From Parasulfuritortus sp037439465 (GTDB taxonomy: Bacteria > Pseudomonadota > Gammaproteobacteria > Burkholderiales > Thiobacillaceae): a stretch of DNA of 64,000 bases. The DNA lies in the NCBI GenBank assembly GCA_037439465.1, contig JBBIVX010000003.1, forward strand, positions 1-64,000, given 5' to 3'. Position 1 is the first letter of the stretch, and every line of letters begins with the position of its first letter. Below are positions 41,802 to 50,477 of this stretch, one piece after another. A program made the translations under genes and the position numbers. The notes under the pieces are model-generated. The model saw nothing but the letters and a program-made list of their open reading frames with translations, was not told the DNA's origin and searched no databases.

Positions 41802-42965
41802 TTACAGACCTGCCTCCGCGCGCAGCGCGGCCGCCTTGTCGGTATTTTCCCAGGTGAACTCCGGCTCGTCGCGGCCGAAGTGGCCGTAGGCGGCGGTCTT
41901 GGCATAGATGGGGCGGAGCAGGTCGAGGGCCTGGATGATGCCCTTGGGACGCAGGTCGAAATGCTTCTCCACCAGGCCGACGATGGCCGCTTCGGGTATC
42001 TTGCCGGTGCCGTAGGTTTCCACCATGAGCGATACCGGCCTGGCCACGCCGATGGCATAGGCCACCTGCACCAGGCACTTGCTGGCCAGTCCGGCGGCAA
42101 CAATGTTCTTGGCCACGTAGCGGGCGGCATAGGCCGCCGAGCGGTCCACCTTGGAGGGGTCCTTGCCGGAGAAGGCGCCGCCGCCGTGTGGGGCCGCGCC
42201 GCCGTAAGTGTCAACGATGATCTTGCGGCCAGTGAGGCCGGAGTCACCATGCGGACCGCCAATGACGAAGCGGCCGGTGGGGTTGATGAGATAACGGATC
42301 TCGCCCTTAACCAGCGCCTTGGGCAATACCGGCTTGACGATCTCCTCGATCACCGCCTCGGCGAGCTGGCCGTGCGCGATCTCGGGGTGGTGTTGCGTGG
42401 ACAGGACCACAGTGTCTATGCGTTCCGGCCGGCCGCCGACATAGCGTATCGAGACCTGGCTCTTGGCATCCGGCCTGAGCCAAGGCAGCCGGCCATCCTT
42501 CCTCAGTTCGGCCTGGCGCTCCACCAGACGGTGCGCCAGATGGATGGGCAGCGGCATCAACTGCGCCGTCTCGTCGCAGGCGTAGCCGAACATCAGGCCC
42601 TGGTCGCCGGCGCCCTGGTCGAGGAACAGGCCCTCGCCTTCATTGACGCCCTGGGCGATATCGGGCGACTGTCGGTGCAGGGCCGACATGACCGCGCAGG
42701 ACTCGTAATCGAAACCGATGGCGGGGTCATCGTAGCCGATGCGTTTGATCGCCTCGCGCGCGAGGCTGCCGTAATCGACCGTGGCGTGCGTGGTGATCTC
42801 GCCGGCTAGCACGCACAGGTTGGTGGTCACCAGCGTTTCACAGGCGACACGGGCATGTTTGTCCACCTCGAGAATGGCATCGAGGATGGTATCGGAGACT
42901 TGATCGGCAACCTTGTCGGGATGGCCTTCGGAAACCGACTCGGAGGTAAATAGGTATTCATTCAT
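41802..42965 (-). CDS. metK: S-adenosylmethionine synthetase
   Basis: 387 residues, full length. MetK makes SAM from methionine and ATP. FTSESVSEGHPDKVADQ (about 6-22) includes the catalytic His; GAGDQGLMFGYA and GGGAFSGKDPSKVDRSAAY are the two family signatures. It lies 249 bases upstream of ahcY on the same strand, so SAM synthesis and SAH removal are neighbours, as in other betaproteobacteria. No SAM riboswitch could be recognised in the 131-base leader shared with the divergent acyltransferase gene. Confidence 0.96.
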   Translation of the reverse strand: MNEYLFTSESVSEGHPDKVADQVSDTILDAILEVDKHARVACETLVTTNLCVLAGEITTHATVDYGSLAREAIKRIGYDDPAIGFDYESCAVMSALHRQSPDIAQGVNEGEGLFLDQGAGDQGLMFGYACDETAQLMPLPIHLAHRLVERQAELRKDGRLPWLRPDAKSQVSIRYVGGRPERIDTVVLSTQHHPEIAHGQLAEAVIEEIVKPVLPKALVKGEIRYLINPTGRFVIGGPHGDSGLTGRKIIVDTYGGAAPHGGGAFSGKDPSKVDRSAAYAARYVAKNIVAAGLASKCLVQVAYAIGVARPVSLMVETYGTGKIPEAAIVGLVEKHFDLRPKGIIQALDLLRPIYAKTAAYGHFGRDEPEFTWENTDKAAALRAEAGL

Positions 42966-43096
42966 GGCTACTCCAGCATGGCCCTTGTCTTGGTCGGCGT
43001 TACCGACTCCGGGCCCAGAGCTGGCGACGCTTTAGCAGAATTTCAGCCTTTCGGCCGCCCGCCCTGCAAGTTGTCCGTTAACTCGGCGGTGACGAC

Positions 43097-43984
43097 ATGC
43101 TAGCCTTCGAGTCTTTAATGGTCAATACACACTTTGTGCCGTTTCTGATCCGCCTCGTCGCCCGTCTGCCGCTGCCCGTCCTGCACGGACTGGGCGCGCT
43201 GGCGGGACTGCTCGGATTGCTGCGGACGAGGCACCGCCACCTCATCGCCAACAACCTGCGCGCCGCCGGCCTCTATTCCCCGGCCATGCTCGGGCGCGTC
43301 GCCATGGAGCTGGGCAAGGGCGCCGCCGAACTGCCAGCCATCTGGCTACGCCCGCTCGCCGAGGTCACCGGCTGGGTGCGCGCCGTCAGCGGCTGGGAAC
43401 ACGTCGAGGCGGCGCTGCAGTCTGGCCGCGGCCTCATCGTGCTCGGCCCGCACCTGGGCTGTCTGGAAATGGCCGGTCTCTATCTCGCTACCCGCCTGCC
43501 CATCACCGCCCTTTACCGGCGGCCACGCCAAGACTGGGTGCATGCACTGATGCAGCGCGGCCGCAACCGTGGCCAGGGACGCACGGTGGAACCCAACCTC
43601 GCCGGGGTGCGCGCCCTGCTCATCGCCCTCAAGCGCAATGAGGCCGCCTGGGTGCTGCCCGACCAGCGCGCCAACCGGGGCGAGGGTGTATGGGCGCCGT
43701 TTTTCGGCCGCTGGGCCTACATGCCGACCCTGTTTTATCGCCTGTGCGCGAGCACCGGCGCGGTACCGCTCCTGTTCCACTGCGAGCGGCTGCCGGCCGG
43801 GCGCGGCTATCGCCTGGAGATCGAGCCGCTACCCGCCCTGCCCACCGCAACGGAGACGGCCATCCGCGTCGTCAACGGGGCGCTGGAGACGATGATACGG
43901 CGCCGCCCGGAGCAGTATCTGTGGAGCTATCGTCTGCATCGCCGGCAGCCCGACGACCGCCCGCCGGCAGGGCCGGCGCAATGA
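43097..43984 (+). CDS. lipid A acyltransferase, LpxL/HtrB family (copy 1)
   Basis: 295 residues. One N-terminal hydrophobic anchor (about 12-40), then the catalytic HX4E motif in LGPHLGCLEMAG (His119, Glu124), and the substrate region LPDQRANRGEGVWAPFFGR. These enzymes transfer acyl chains from acyl-ACP to Kdo-lipid A or its precursors at the inner membrane. ATG 43118 (MVNTHF) is an alternative start. It is divergent from metK and overlaps a second acyltransferase by ATGA, so both likely modify one lipid A. Confidence 0.9.
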   Translation: MLAFESLMVNTHFVPFLIRLVARLPLPVLHGLGALAGLLGLLRTRHRHLIANNLRAAGLYSPAMLGRVAMELGKGAAELPAIWLRPLAEVTGWVRAVSGWEHVEAALQSGRGLIVLGPHLGCLEMAGLYLATRLPITALYRRPRQDWVHALMQRGRNRGQGRTVEPNLAGVRALLIALKRNEAAWVLPDQRANRGEGVWAPFFGRWAYMPTLFYRLCASTGAVPLLFHCERLPAGRGYRLEIEPLPALPTATETAIRVVNGALETMIRRRPEQYLWSYRLHRRQPDDRPPAGPAQ

Positions 43985-44859
43985 GGCATCTCGGCATCGG
44001 CCTGCTATGGCTGCTCTGGCGGCTGCTGCCGGCGCGCCTGCTCGGCCGCCTGGGCGAGGCTCTGGGCGGGCTGCTCTACTATCTCGCCAAGGCGCGGCGC
44101 CGGGTGGGGCTGACCAACCTGCAGCTTTGTTTCCCGGCGCTGACCGCAGCCGAGCGGCGAGACCTCATCCACGCGCATTTCCGCGCCCTCGGTCGCGCCA
44201 CCCTGCAGGAAACGGTGTCGTGGTGGGGCCACCGCGACGAGGTGGAGCGGCTCACCCGCTTTGAGGGCCTGGAATATCTGCGGCCGCATCTGGGGCGGCC
44301 GCAGATCTGGCTGGCGCCGCATTTCGTCGGCCTCAATATAGGCGGCGTGCGAGTGACCGCCGAATTCGCGCCCATCGTGTCGCTGTACGCCCGCATCAAG
44401 AACCCTCTCATCGACCGGCTGATGCTAAAGGCACGCACCCGCTTCGGTGAGTCCGAGATGTATGCTCGCCACGACGGCATAAAACCGGTGATCCGGGCGA
44501 TCCGCAAGGGGCGGCCGTTTTATTACCTGCCGGATATGGATTTCGGCCGCAAGGATGCGGCCTTCATACCTTTTTTCGGCGTGCCGGCGGCCACCGTGAC
44601 CGCCCTGCCGCGCCTCGCCCGCGCCACCGGGGCGGTGGTCGTGCCCTGCGTCACCCGGCAGGAGGGTGACGGTTACGTCACCCGCTTCTACCCGGCCTGG
44701 AGCGATTTTCCCAGCGACGACGTGGTGGCTGACACGCGCCGCATGAACGCCTTCATCGAGGACCGCGTGCGCGAGCAGCCGGCCCAGTATTTCTGGTTGC
44801 ACAAACGCTTCAAGACCCAACCCGACGGCGGCAAGGGGGCAATCTATGACAACGCTTGA
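43981..44859 (+). CDS. LpxL/HtrB-family acyltransferase (copy 2) with HX4N motif
   Basis: 292 residues. It has the family layout: an N-terminal hydrophobic anchor, LAKARRRVGLTNLQLCFP, LAPHFVGLNIGG, YLPDMDFGRKDAAFIPFFG and PAQYFWLHKRFKT. The catalytic motif reads H-FVGL-N (His114, Asn119), where active enzymes have Asp or Glu. Asn cannot serve as the usual general-base partner, so the activity may be altered or lost. ATG 43981 overlaps the stop of copy 1; longer readings from 43690 lie within copy 1. It overlaps the next gene by 14 bases. Confidence 0.88.
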   Translation: MRHLGIGLLWLLWRLLPARLLGRLGEALGGLLYYLAKARRRVGLTNLQLCFPALTAAERRDLIHAHFRALGRATLQETVSWWGHRDEVERLTRFEGLEYLRPHLGRPQIWLAPHFVGLNIGGVRVTAEFAPIVSLYARIKNPLIDRLMLKARTRFGESEMYARHDGIKPVIRAIRKGRPFYYLPDMDFGRKDAAFIPFFGVPAATVTALPRLARATGAVVVPCVTRQEGDGYVTRFYPAWSDFPSDDVVADTRRMNAFIEDRVREQPAQYFWLHKRFKTQPDGGKGAIYDNA

Positions 44860-45358
44860 ATTCGGCAACCTGCGCCAGGAAGAGGCGGAGACCCTGGCGG
44901 CGCTGGCACGCTTGATCTGGCTGGCCCACTACCCCGCCATCATCGGTACGGCGCAGATCGATTACATGCTGGCGCAGCGCTATGCGCCCGGCCTCATCCG
45001 GCAGACGCAGGCGCGCGGCGACCGCTGGGACGTGGCGCGCGCGGGCGGCGCACTGGTCGGTTTCGCCCATGGCTATACGATCTCGGCGGACGACTACAAG
45101 CTTGACAAACTCTATGTGCACCCCGACTGGCAGCGGCACGGCATTGGTGCGGCCTTGCTCGCGCGCATGCAGCGGCACGCCCGCGACCATGGTTGCAATC
45201 GCCTCGTCCTCCGGGTAAACAGACACAACGCCCAGGCGATTGCCGCCTATCACAAGTATGGTTTTCATGTGGCCACACTCATCGTCGAGGATATCGGTGG
45301 CGGCTTCGTGATGGACGACTATGTAATGACCCAGGTCTTGACCGAGGAAGCCGAATGA
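44846..45358 (+). CDS. GNAT-family N-acetyltransferase
   Basis: 170 residues. The acetyl-CoA-binding motif A is LYVHPDWQRHGIGAALL (about 90-106, with the pyrophosphate loop QRHGIG). Motif B is NAQAIAAYHKYGFHV. The N-terminal EETLAALARLIWLAHYPAII is a common start of this subgroup. The substrate cannot be inferred. It overlaps the acyltransferase gene by 14 bases and the next gene by ATGA. Confidence 0.85.
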   Translation: MTTLEFGNLRQEEAETLAALARLIWLAHYPAIIGTAQIDYMLAQRYAPGLIRQTQARGDRWDVARAGGALVGFAHGYTISADDYKLDKLYVHPDWQRHGIGAALLARMQRHARDHGCNRLVLRVNRHNAQAIAAYHKYGFHVATLIVEDIGGGFVMDDYVMTQVLTEEAE

Positions 45359-45774
45359 CTTTTGCCAACCCTGCGCCGGAGGCTCTGCGCGCGCTGCTCG
45401 GGCGGGTGCGGACCATTGCCGTGGTGGGACTGTCGCACAAACCTGACCGCCCCAGTTTCGTGGTGGCGCGGGCGATGCAGCGCTTCGGTTATCGCATCAT
45501 TCCGGTGCGGCCGGGCGTCGCCGAGGTGCTGGGCGAAAAGGCGTATCCGAATCTCGCCGACGTGCCGTGCCCGATCGACCTCGTCGATGTCTTCCGCGCC
45601 GCCGAGCACATCCCGGCGGTGGTGGACGAGTGCCTGGCCATCAGCGCCCCGGCCATATGGATACAGGAAGGCATCATCCACCCTGCCGCCGCCGAGAAGG
45701 CCCGCGCCGCCGGTCTGATGGTGGTGATGGACCGTTGCCTGTACAAGGACTATGTGGCGTTGATGGGCGGATGA
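45355..45774 (+). CDS. CoA-binding domain protein (YccU-like)
   Basis: 139 residues. A single Rossmann-like CoA-binding domain: TIAVVGLSHKPDRPS, RIIPVRPGVAEVLGEKAYP, PIDLVDVFRAAEHIPAVV, IWIQEGIIHP and VMDRCLYKDY. The family is widely distributed and its function is not established. ATG 45355 overlaps the GNAT stop. Its stop overlaps dapF, so it belongs to the dapF-xerC operon. Confidence 0.88.
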   Translation: MTFANPAPEALRALLGRVRTIAVVGLSHKPDRPSFVVARAMQRFGYRIIPVRPGVAEVLGEKAYPNLADVPCPIDLVDVFRAAEHIPAVVDECLAISAPAIWIQEGIIHPAAAEKARAAGLMVVMDRCLYKDYVALMGG

Positions 45775-46601
45775 TGAAACTACTGTTCACCAAGATGCAC
45801 GGTCTGGGAAACGACTTCGTGGTCATCGATGGCATTAACCAGCGGGTCGAGCTCAGCCCGGCTCAATTCCGTTTCCTGGCCGACCGGCATTTCGGCATCG
45901 GCTGCGACCAGATATTGCTGGTGGAGCCCCCTGCCCGGCCGGATGCCGATTTCCGCTACCGCATATTCAACGCCGATGGCGGCGAGGTGCAGCAGTGCGG
46001 CAACGGCGCCCGCTGCTTCGTCCGCTTCGTGCATGAACATGGGCTGACCGACAAGCGCGAGATCCGCGTCGAGACCGCCGCCGGCATCATCGTGCCTCGC
46101 CTGGAGGCAGACGGCCAGGTCACCGTGGACATGGGGCCGCCACGTTTTGCGCCAGCCGACATTCCATTTCTGGCCGATGCCCCCGCCGTCACCTATGTAC
46201 TCGACATCGGTCAGCCGGTGGAGATCACGGCGTTGTCGATGGGCAACCCGCACGCCGTGCTCGAGACCTGCAACGTCGATACCGCTCCGGTGGCCGAATG
46301 GGGGCCGCTGATCGAGCGCCACCCGCGCTTCCCCGAGCGGGTCAACGTCGGTTTCATGCAGCTCATGCATCGCCGCGCCATCCGCCTCCGGGTCCATGAA
46401 CGCGGCACCGGCGAGACTCTGGCCTGCGGCACCGGCGCCTGCGCCGCGGTCGTGGCCGGCATCCGCCGTGGACTGCTCGACCACCAGGTGGAGGTGCAAA
46501 CCCGTGGCGGTCGGCTTAACATAAGCTGGCAGGGAGAGGGGCATGCGGTATTCATGACCGGCCCCGCCGCGACTGTTTTCGAAGGCGAAATCAAGCTATG
46601 A
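45771..46601 (+). CDS. dapF: diaminopimelate epimerase
   Basis: 276 residues. DapF interconverts LL- and meso-diaminopimelate for lysine and peptidoglycan synthesis. The two catalytic Cys are Cys76 in QQCGNGARC and Cys219 in LACGTGACAA; FTKMHGLGNDFVVID is the N-terminal signature. ATG 45771 or 45774 can start the protein. The gene overlaps its neighbours on both sides (ATGA at 46598), giving the common dapF-DUF484-xerC order. Confidence 0.96.
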   Translation: MMKLLFTKMHGLGNDFVVIDGINQRVELSPAQFRFLADRHFGIGCDQILLVEPPARPDADFRYRIFNADGGEVQQCGNGARCFVRFVHEHGLTDKREIRVETAAGIIVPRLEADGQVTVDMGPPRFAPADIPFLADAPAVTYVLDIGQPVEITALSMGNPHAVLETCNVDTAPVAEWGPLIERHPRFPERVNVGFMQLMHRRAIRLRVHERGTGETLACGTGACAAVVAGIRRGLLDHQVEVQTRGGRLNISWQGEGHAVFMTGPAATVFEGEIKL

Positions 46602-47251
46602 CTATCGACATCCTCACCCACGACCAGGTCGCGCAGTTTCTCAAGGACCATCCCGAGTTCTTCAGCACCAACACCGAGCTCTTGTCGCAGATACGCATAC
46701 CGCACCCCTACGGCGACCAAGCCATTTCCATCGGCGAGCGGCAGGTGCTGCTGCTGCGCGATCGGGCCCGCAACCTGGAAAGCAAGCTCAAGGAGTTCAT
46801 CGCCTTCGCCGAGGAGAACGATGCCATTGGCGAGAAGATGCATCGGCTCGCCCTCGGCCTCATGCGCGCCCGGCAGCTGCCGGCTGTCATGGAATCGCTG
46901 TATCTCAGTCTGACCGAGCCCTTCGCCATCCCGCATGTCACCCTGCGGGTGTGGAGCGCGGCCCCTGACCTGCCCGAGTTCGGCCCGGTCGGCGACGAAA
47001 CCCGTGCCCTGGCGGCGACGCTCACGCGGCCCCGTTGCGGCCAGGATGTGCCCGACGAAGTGCGTGGCTGGTTCGGCGAGACCGGCCAGCACCTTTCTTC
47101 CTTCGCCCTAACGCCGCTGCGGGACGAGGGGGTCGAGGGATTGCTGGTCATGGCTTCGGAAGACGCCAGCCGCTTCTACCCGGAGATGGGCACGCTCTAT
47201 CTCACCTGGCTGGGCCAGCTCACCGCCGCGGCACTCGCGCGCTTTCTGTGA
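46598..47251 (+). CDS. DUF484 family protein
   Basis: 217 residues. The N-terminal helix-rich part starts LTHDQVAQFLKDHPEFFSTN, typical of DUF484, followed by RQVLLLRDRARNLESKLKEF (coiled) and a GAF-like C-terminal domain ending YLTWLGQLTAAALARFL. The family is almost always between dapF and xerC and its role is unknown. The stop shares a base with the xerC ATG. Confidence 0.9.
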   Translation: MTIDILTHDQVAQFLKDHPEFFSTNTELLSQIRIPHPYGDQAISIGERQVLLLRDRARNLESKLKEFIAFAEENDAIGEKMHRLALGLMRARQLPAVMESLYLSLTEPFAIPHVTLRVWSAAPDLPEFGPVGDETRALAATLTRPRCGQDVPDEVRGWFGETGQHLSSFALTPLRDEGVEGLLVMASEDASRFYPEMGTLYLTWLGQLTAAALARFL

Positions 47252-48132
47252 TGGCCGCACTGGCCACCGCCATCGCCGACTACCTCACCCACCTCAGGGC
47301 ACGGCACTACAGCCCGCATACCCTGACGGCCTACGCCGAGGACCTCGGCCACCTTGCCGCACTGGCCAGCGCGGCAACGCCGGCGCAACTGACCAGCCAT
47401 GACATCCGGCGCTTTCTGGCCACCCTGCACGGGCGCGGCTTCGCCGCCACCAGCCTGGCCCGTATCCTCTCCGGCTGGCGCGGCTTCTTCCGCCACCTGG
47501 CCAGGAATGGACACATCGCGGCCAACCCCTGTCTCGGTCTGCGTCCTCCCAAGGGCCCTCGACACCTGCCGCACGCCCTGTCACCGGATGAGATGGCGCA
47601 TATCCTGGAGGGCGGGGCCGAGACGCCACTGGAAATCCGCGACCTGGCCATGTTCGAGTTGATGTATTCCTCCGGGCTGAGACTATCCGAACTGGTTGGG
47701 CTCGATTTGGGGGGTATCGATGCCGCCGGCGGCGAGGTGCGGGTGCTGGGCAAGGGCAACAAGGAGCGCATCGTCCCGGTGGGGGGGCCGGCGCTGGCGG
47801 CACTGGCCCGCTGGCTGGCGGTGCGCACCGCTATCGCCCGCCACCCCAGCGCCCTGTTCGTCGGCGTCCGCGGTGACCGCATCTCGCCGCGGGTAGTGCA
47901 GGTGCGTCTCAAGGCCCTGGCCCAGCGTCAGGGCATCGGTCAGCGGGTGCACCCGCACGCCTTGCGCCACTCCTTCGCCTCGCATGTGCTGCAATCCTCC
48001 GGCGACCTGAGGGCGGTGCAGGAGATGCTGGGGCACGCCAGCCTGTCCACCACCCAGGTCTATACCCATCTCGACTTTCAGCATCTGGCCAAGGTCTACG
48101 ACGCCGCCCACCCCAGGGCAAGGAAAAAATAG
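47251..48132 (+). CDS. xerC: tyrosine recombinase XerC
   Basis: 293 residues. XerC with XerD resolves chromosome dimers at dif. The catalytic residues are visible: Arg144 (GLRLSEL), Lys in LGKGNKERI, His236/Arg239 in HALRHSF, His in LGHAS and Tyr271 in QVYTHLDF. The N-terminal SAM-like domain is complete (RARHYSPHTLTAY). The gene end overlaps a convergent terminator. The position after dapF-DUF484 supports XerC rather than another integrase. Confidence 0.94.
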   Translation: MAALATAIADYLTHLRARHYSPHTLTAYAEDLGHLAALASAATPAQLTSHDIRRFLATLHGRGFAATSLARILSGWRGFFRHLARNGHIAANPCLGLRPPKGPRHLPHALSPDEMAHILEGGAETPLEIRDLAMFELMYSSGLRLSELVGLDLGGIDAAGGEVRVLGKGNKERIVPVGGPALAALARWLAVRTAIARHPSALFVGVRGDRISPRVVQVRLKALAQRQGIGQRVHPHALRHSFASHVLQSSGDLRAVQEMLGHASLSTTQVYTHLDFQHLAKVYDAAHPRARKK

Positions 48133-48148
48133 CGGCGCCTTGCCGCTA
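48124..48148 (-). terminator. convergent terminator between xerC and the MoaD-like gene
   Basis: A perfect 7-bp stem TAGCGGC (48130-48136) / GCCGCTA (48142-48148) with a 5-base loop. On the minus strand it is followed by six T residues. The hairpin contains the stop codons of both converging genes. Confidence 0.75.
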
Positions 48149-48406
48149 CAGGCTGACCGACTCGATAAAGGCCACCTGGTCGCCTCCCTGGACGGGCGTG
48201 GCGGGGTCCGCATCGCGCTTGTTGACCTTGATGACGAGGGTGGCGCGGGCCTGACCGAAAGCTGCCTGCCAATCGCCGCCGCGTTGGGCCAAGAGCCGCA
48301 TCACACCGGCTATGTCCTTGACCGATGGCGGCAAGCGCAAGGCCTCACGACCGATCTGCAGACGGGCCATGAGGTCACCAAAATAGAGCAGGGTGACAGT
48401 AGGCAT
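48146..48406 (-). CDS. MoaD/ThiS-like beta-grasp protein without diglycine tail
   Basis: 86 residues. TVTLLYFGDLMARLQIGRE, LPPSVKDIAGVMRLL and ATLVIKVNKRDADPATPVQ, then GDQVAFIESVSL, follow the ubiquitin-like fold of molybdopterin synthase small subunit. True MoaD proteins end in Gly-Gly, the site of thiocarboxylation; this one ends Ser-Val-Ser-Leu, and the stop lies in the terminator hairpin. No moaE or other cofactor gene is near. It may be a protein with another partner, or one that has lost sulfur-carrier function. Confidence 0.7.
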   Translation of the reverse strand: MPTVTLLYFGDLMARLQIGREALRLPPSVKDIAGVMRLLAQRGGDWQAAFGQARATLVIKVNKRDADPATPVQGGDQVAFIESVSL

Positions 48407-48473
48407 AGCGAACTTTGCAAAGGTGAGAGGCCGGCGATTTTACCGGTTCGCCGGCCGCCATAGGGAAAACACC

Positions 48474-48668
48474 CTATGTGCCAGGCGTTTGGATTTTGCT
48501 GGCGGGCGGCAAGGACTGCTTTTTCCACTTTTCATAGCATTCCAGGCTGCAAAAGTACGCGACATAATCCGCCGCCTCGGGAACCACCGCCTCGCTGACA
48601 GGGACTTCCTTCAAGCATATCTCGCACGCCACATGCTCGGCTTCGAGCGGTTTGTCATGTGTGGTCAT
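48474..48668 (-). CDS. DUF3330-like small Cys-rich protein
   Basis: 64 residues. CEICLKEVPVSEAV has a CxxC, and YFCSLECYEKW adds a second Cys pair, giving a zinc-ribbon-like four-Cys site. The pattern resembles DUF3330 proteins, some of which occur with mercury-resistance elements, but no mer gene lies here. It is 67 bases upstream of the MoaD-like gene on the same strand. Confidence 0.75.
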   Translation of the reverse strand: MTTHDKPLEAEHVACEICLKEVPVSEAVVPEAADYVAYFCSLECYEKWKKQSLPPASKIQTPGT

Positions 48669-48848
48669 TGCCCTTCCTCCTCGACTCTCAACCCAGCCTT
48701 ACCGGACTCGTGCTGGCGATCCACCCTTTTATATATAGCCTTACATGCCTGGCCCATCTCCCCGGCTTTGAACCCAGGTGCGCCAGCGCGCAAAACCAGG
48801 GTCTGTCCCATCGGGTAAAATCAATGCCTTTACCTCCAGGTCGTTGCT

Positions 48849-50468
48849 GTGCTCACCGCGTCCAATATCACCATGCAGTTCGGGGCCAAGCCCCTGTTCG
48901 AGAACGTCAATGTCAAGTTCGGCGACGGCAACCGTTATGGCCTGATCGGCGCCAATGGCAGCGGCAAGACCACCTTCATGAAAATATTGTGCGGGCTGCT
49001 GGAGCCTACCGCCGGCAATGTTTCCCAGGATCCGCACGAGCGGCTGGCCTATCTGCGCCAGGACCAGTTCGCCTATGAGGACCAGCGGGTCCTCGATGTG
49101 GTGTTGATGGGACACGAAGAGATGTGGCGCTGCATGCAGGAAAAGGACGCCATCTACCTCAACCCGGAGGCCAACGAGGCGGACTACATGCATGCCGCCG
49201 AACTGGAGGCCAGGTTTGGCGAGATGGGCGGCTACGATGCCGAGGCGCGCGCCGGGGAACTGTTGCTGGGCGTGGACATCCCGACTGCCCTGCACCAAGG
49301 CCCGATGCGCGAAGTGGCGCCAGGCTGGAAGCTCAGGGTGCTGCTGGCGCAGGCGCTGTTCGCCAATCCGGACATATTGCTGCTCGACGAGCCGACCAAC
49401 AACCTCGACATCAACACCATCCGTTGGCTGGAGGACGTGCTCAACGCGCGCGACTCGACCATGGTCATCATCTCGCACGACCGCCACTTCCTGAATCAGG
49501 TCTGCACCCACATGGCTGATCTCGACTTCCAGACCCTGCGCGTCTATCCAGGTAACTACGATGACTACATGGAGGCCGCCACCCAGGCCCGAGAACGCCA
49601 GCAGGCGGCCAACACCCGTGCCAAGGAAAAGATCGCCGACCTGCAAAACTTCGTCCGCCGCTTTTCGGCCAACGCCTCCAAGGCCAAGCAGGCCACCAGC
49701 CGCCTCAAGCTCATCGACAAGCTGAAGCCGGAGGACGTCAAGCCATCGTCACGCCAATATCCGTGGATACGCTTCGACTACGACGAGAAGGAAAAGCTAC
49801 ATCGCCTGGCCTGCGAGATCGCTGACCTGCGTTTCGGCTATGACCCGGCCGCTCCTGTCATCCGAGGCTTCAGCACCAATATCGATGCCGGCGACAAGAT
49901 CGCCATCATCGGCGAGAACGGCGTCGGCAAGACCACGCTGCTGCGCTTGCTGGCCGGTGAACTGACGGCACAGGGCGGCTACGTAAAATGGGCAGAAAAG
50001 GCGCGCCTCGGCTATTTCGCCCAGGATCACGCCGCCGAGTTCGATGCCGACGTCTCGCTCACCGACTGGATCAGCCCTTATGTGCGGGCCGGCGGTTATG
50101 ACGGTGGCGATGTCGAGACCCTGATCCGCGGCACCCTCGGCCGGCTGCTCTTTTCCGGCGATGAGGTGAGGAAGGCGGTGCGGGTCATCTCCGGCGGCGA
50201 GCAAGGGCGCATGTTGTTCGGCAAACTGATGTTGTTGCGTGCCAACGTCCTGCTCCTGGACGAGCCCACCAACCACCTCGACATGGAATCCATCGAGTCG
50301 CTCAACACCGGCCTCGACAAATACACCGGCACACTGGTGTTCGTATCGCACGACCGCGAGTTCGTCTCCACCCTGGCCAACCGCCTCATCGAAATCAGGC
50401 AGGACGGTCACATCGTCGACTACCGCGGCAGCTACGACGAGTACCTCGCCAGCCAGGGTATCGAATAG
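48849..50468 (+). CDS. ABC-F ATPase, YbiT-like
   Basis: 539 residues with two ATP-binding cassettes and no membrane segments. Walker A GANGSGKTT and GENGVGKTT, a first signature of unusual form VAPGWKLR (as in YbiT), a second ISGGEQGRM, and two LLLDEPTN Walker B segments. The linker SRLKLIDKLKPEDVKPSSRQ matches YbiT rather than EttA. ABC-F proteins bind the ribosomal E-site region and modulate translation. GTG 48849 is the start. A second ABC-F gene follows within ten bases. Confidence 0.9.
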   Translation: MLTASNITMQFGAKPLFENVNVKFGDGNRYGLIGANGSGKTTFMKILCGLLEPTAGNVSQDPHERLAYLRQDQFAYEDQRVLDVVLMGHEEMWRCMQEKDAIYLNPEANEADYMHAAELEARFGEMGGYDAEARAGELLLGVDIPTALHQGPMREVAPGWKLRVLLAQALFANPDILLLDEPTNNLDINTIRWLEDVLNARDSTMVIISHDRHFLNQVCTHMADLDFQTLRVYPGNYDDYMEAATQARERQQAANTRAKEKIADLQNFVRRFSANASKAKQATSRLKLIDKLKPEDVKPSSRQYPWIRFDYDEKEKLHRLACEIADLRFGYDPAAPVIRGFSTNIDAGDKIAIIGENGVGKTTLLRLLAGELTAQGGYVKWAEKARLGYFAQDHAAEFDADVSLTDWISPYVRAGGYDGGDVETLIRGTLGRLLFSGDEVRKAVRVISGGEQGRMLFGKLMLLRANVLLLDEPTNHLDMESIESLNTGLDKYTGTLVFVSHDREFVSTLANRLIEIRQDGHIVDYRGSYDEYLASQGIE

Positions 50469-50477
50469 ACCGACGCC

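Noticed and set aside
42966..43096. SAM riboswitch before metK
   Set aside because: I looked for the conserved blocks of known SAM and SAM-SAH classes and found none.
48474..48668. Fragment of a mercury-resistance transposon, suggested by the DUF3330-like gene
   Set aside because: No mer genes, resolvase or inverted terminal repeats are visible nearby.
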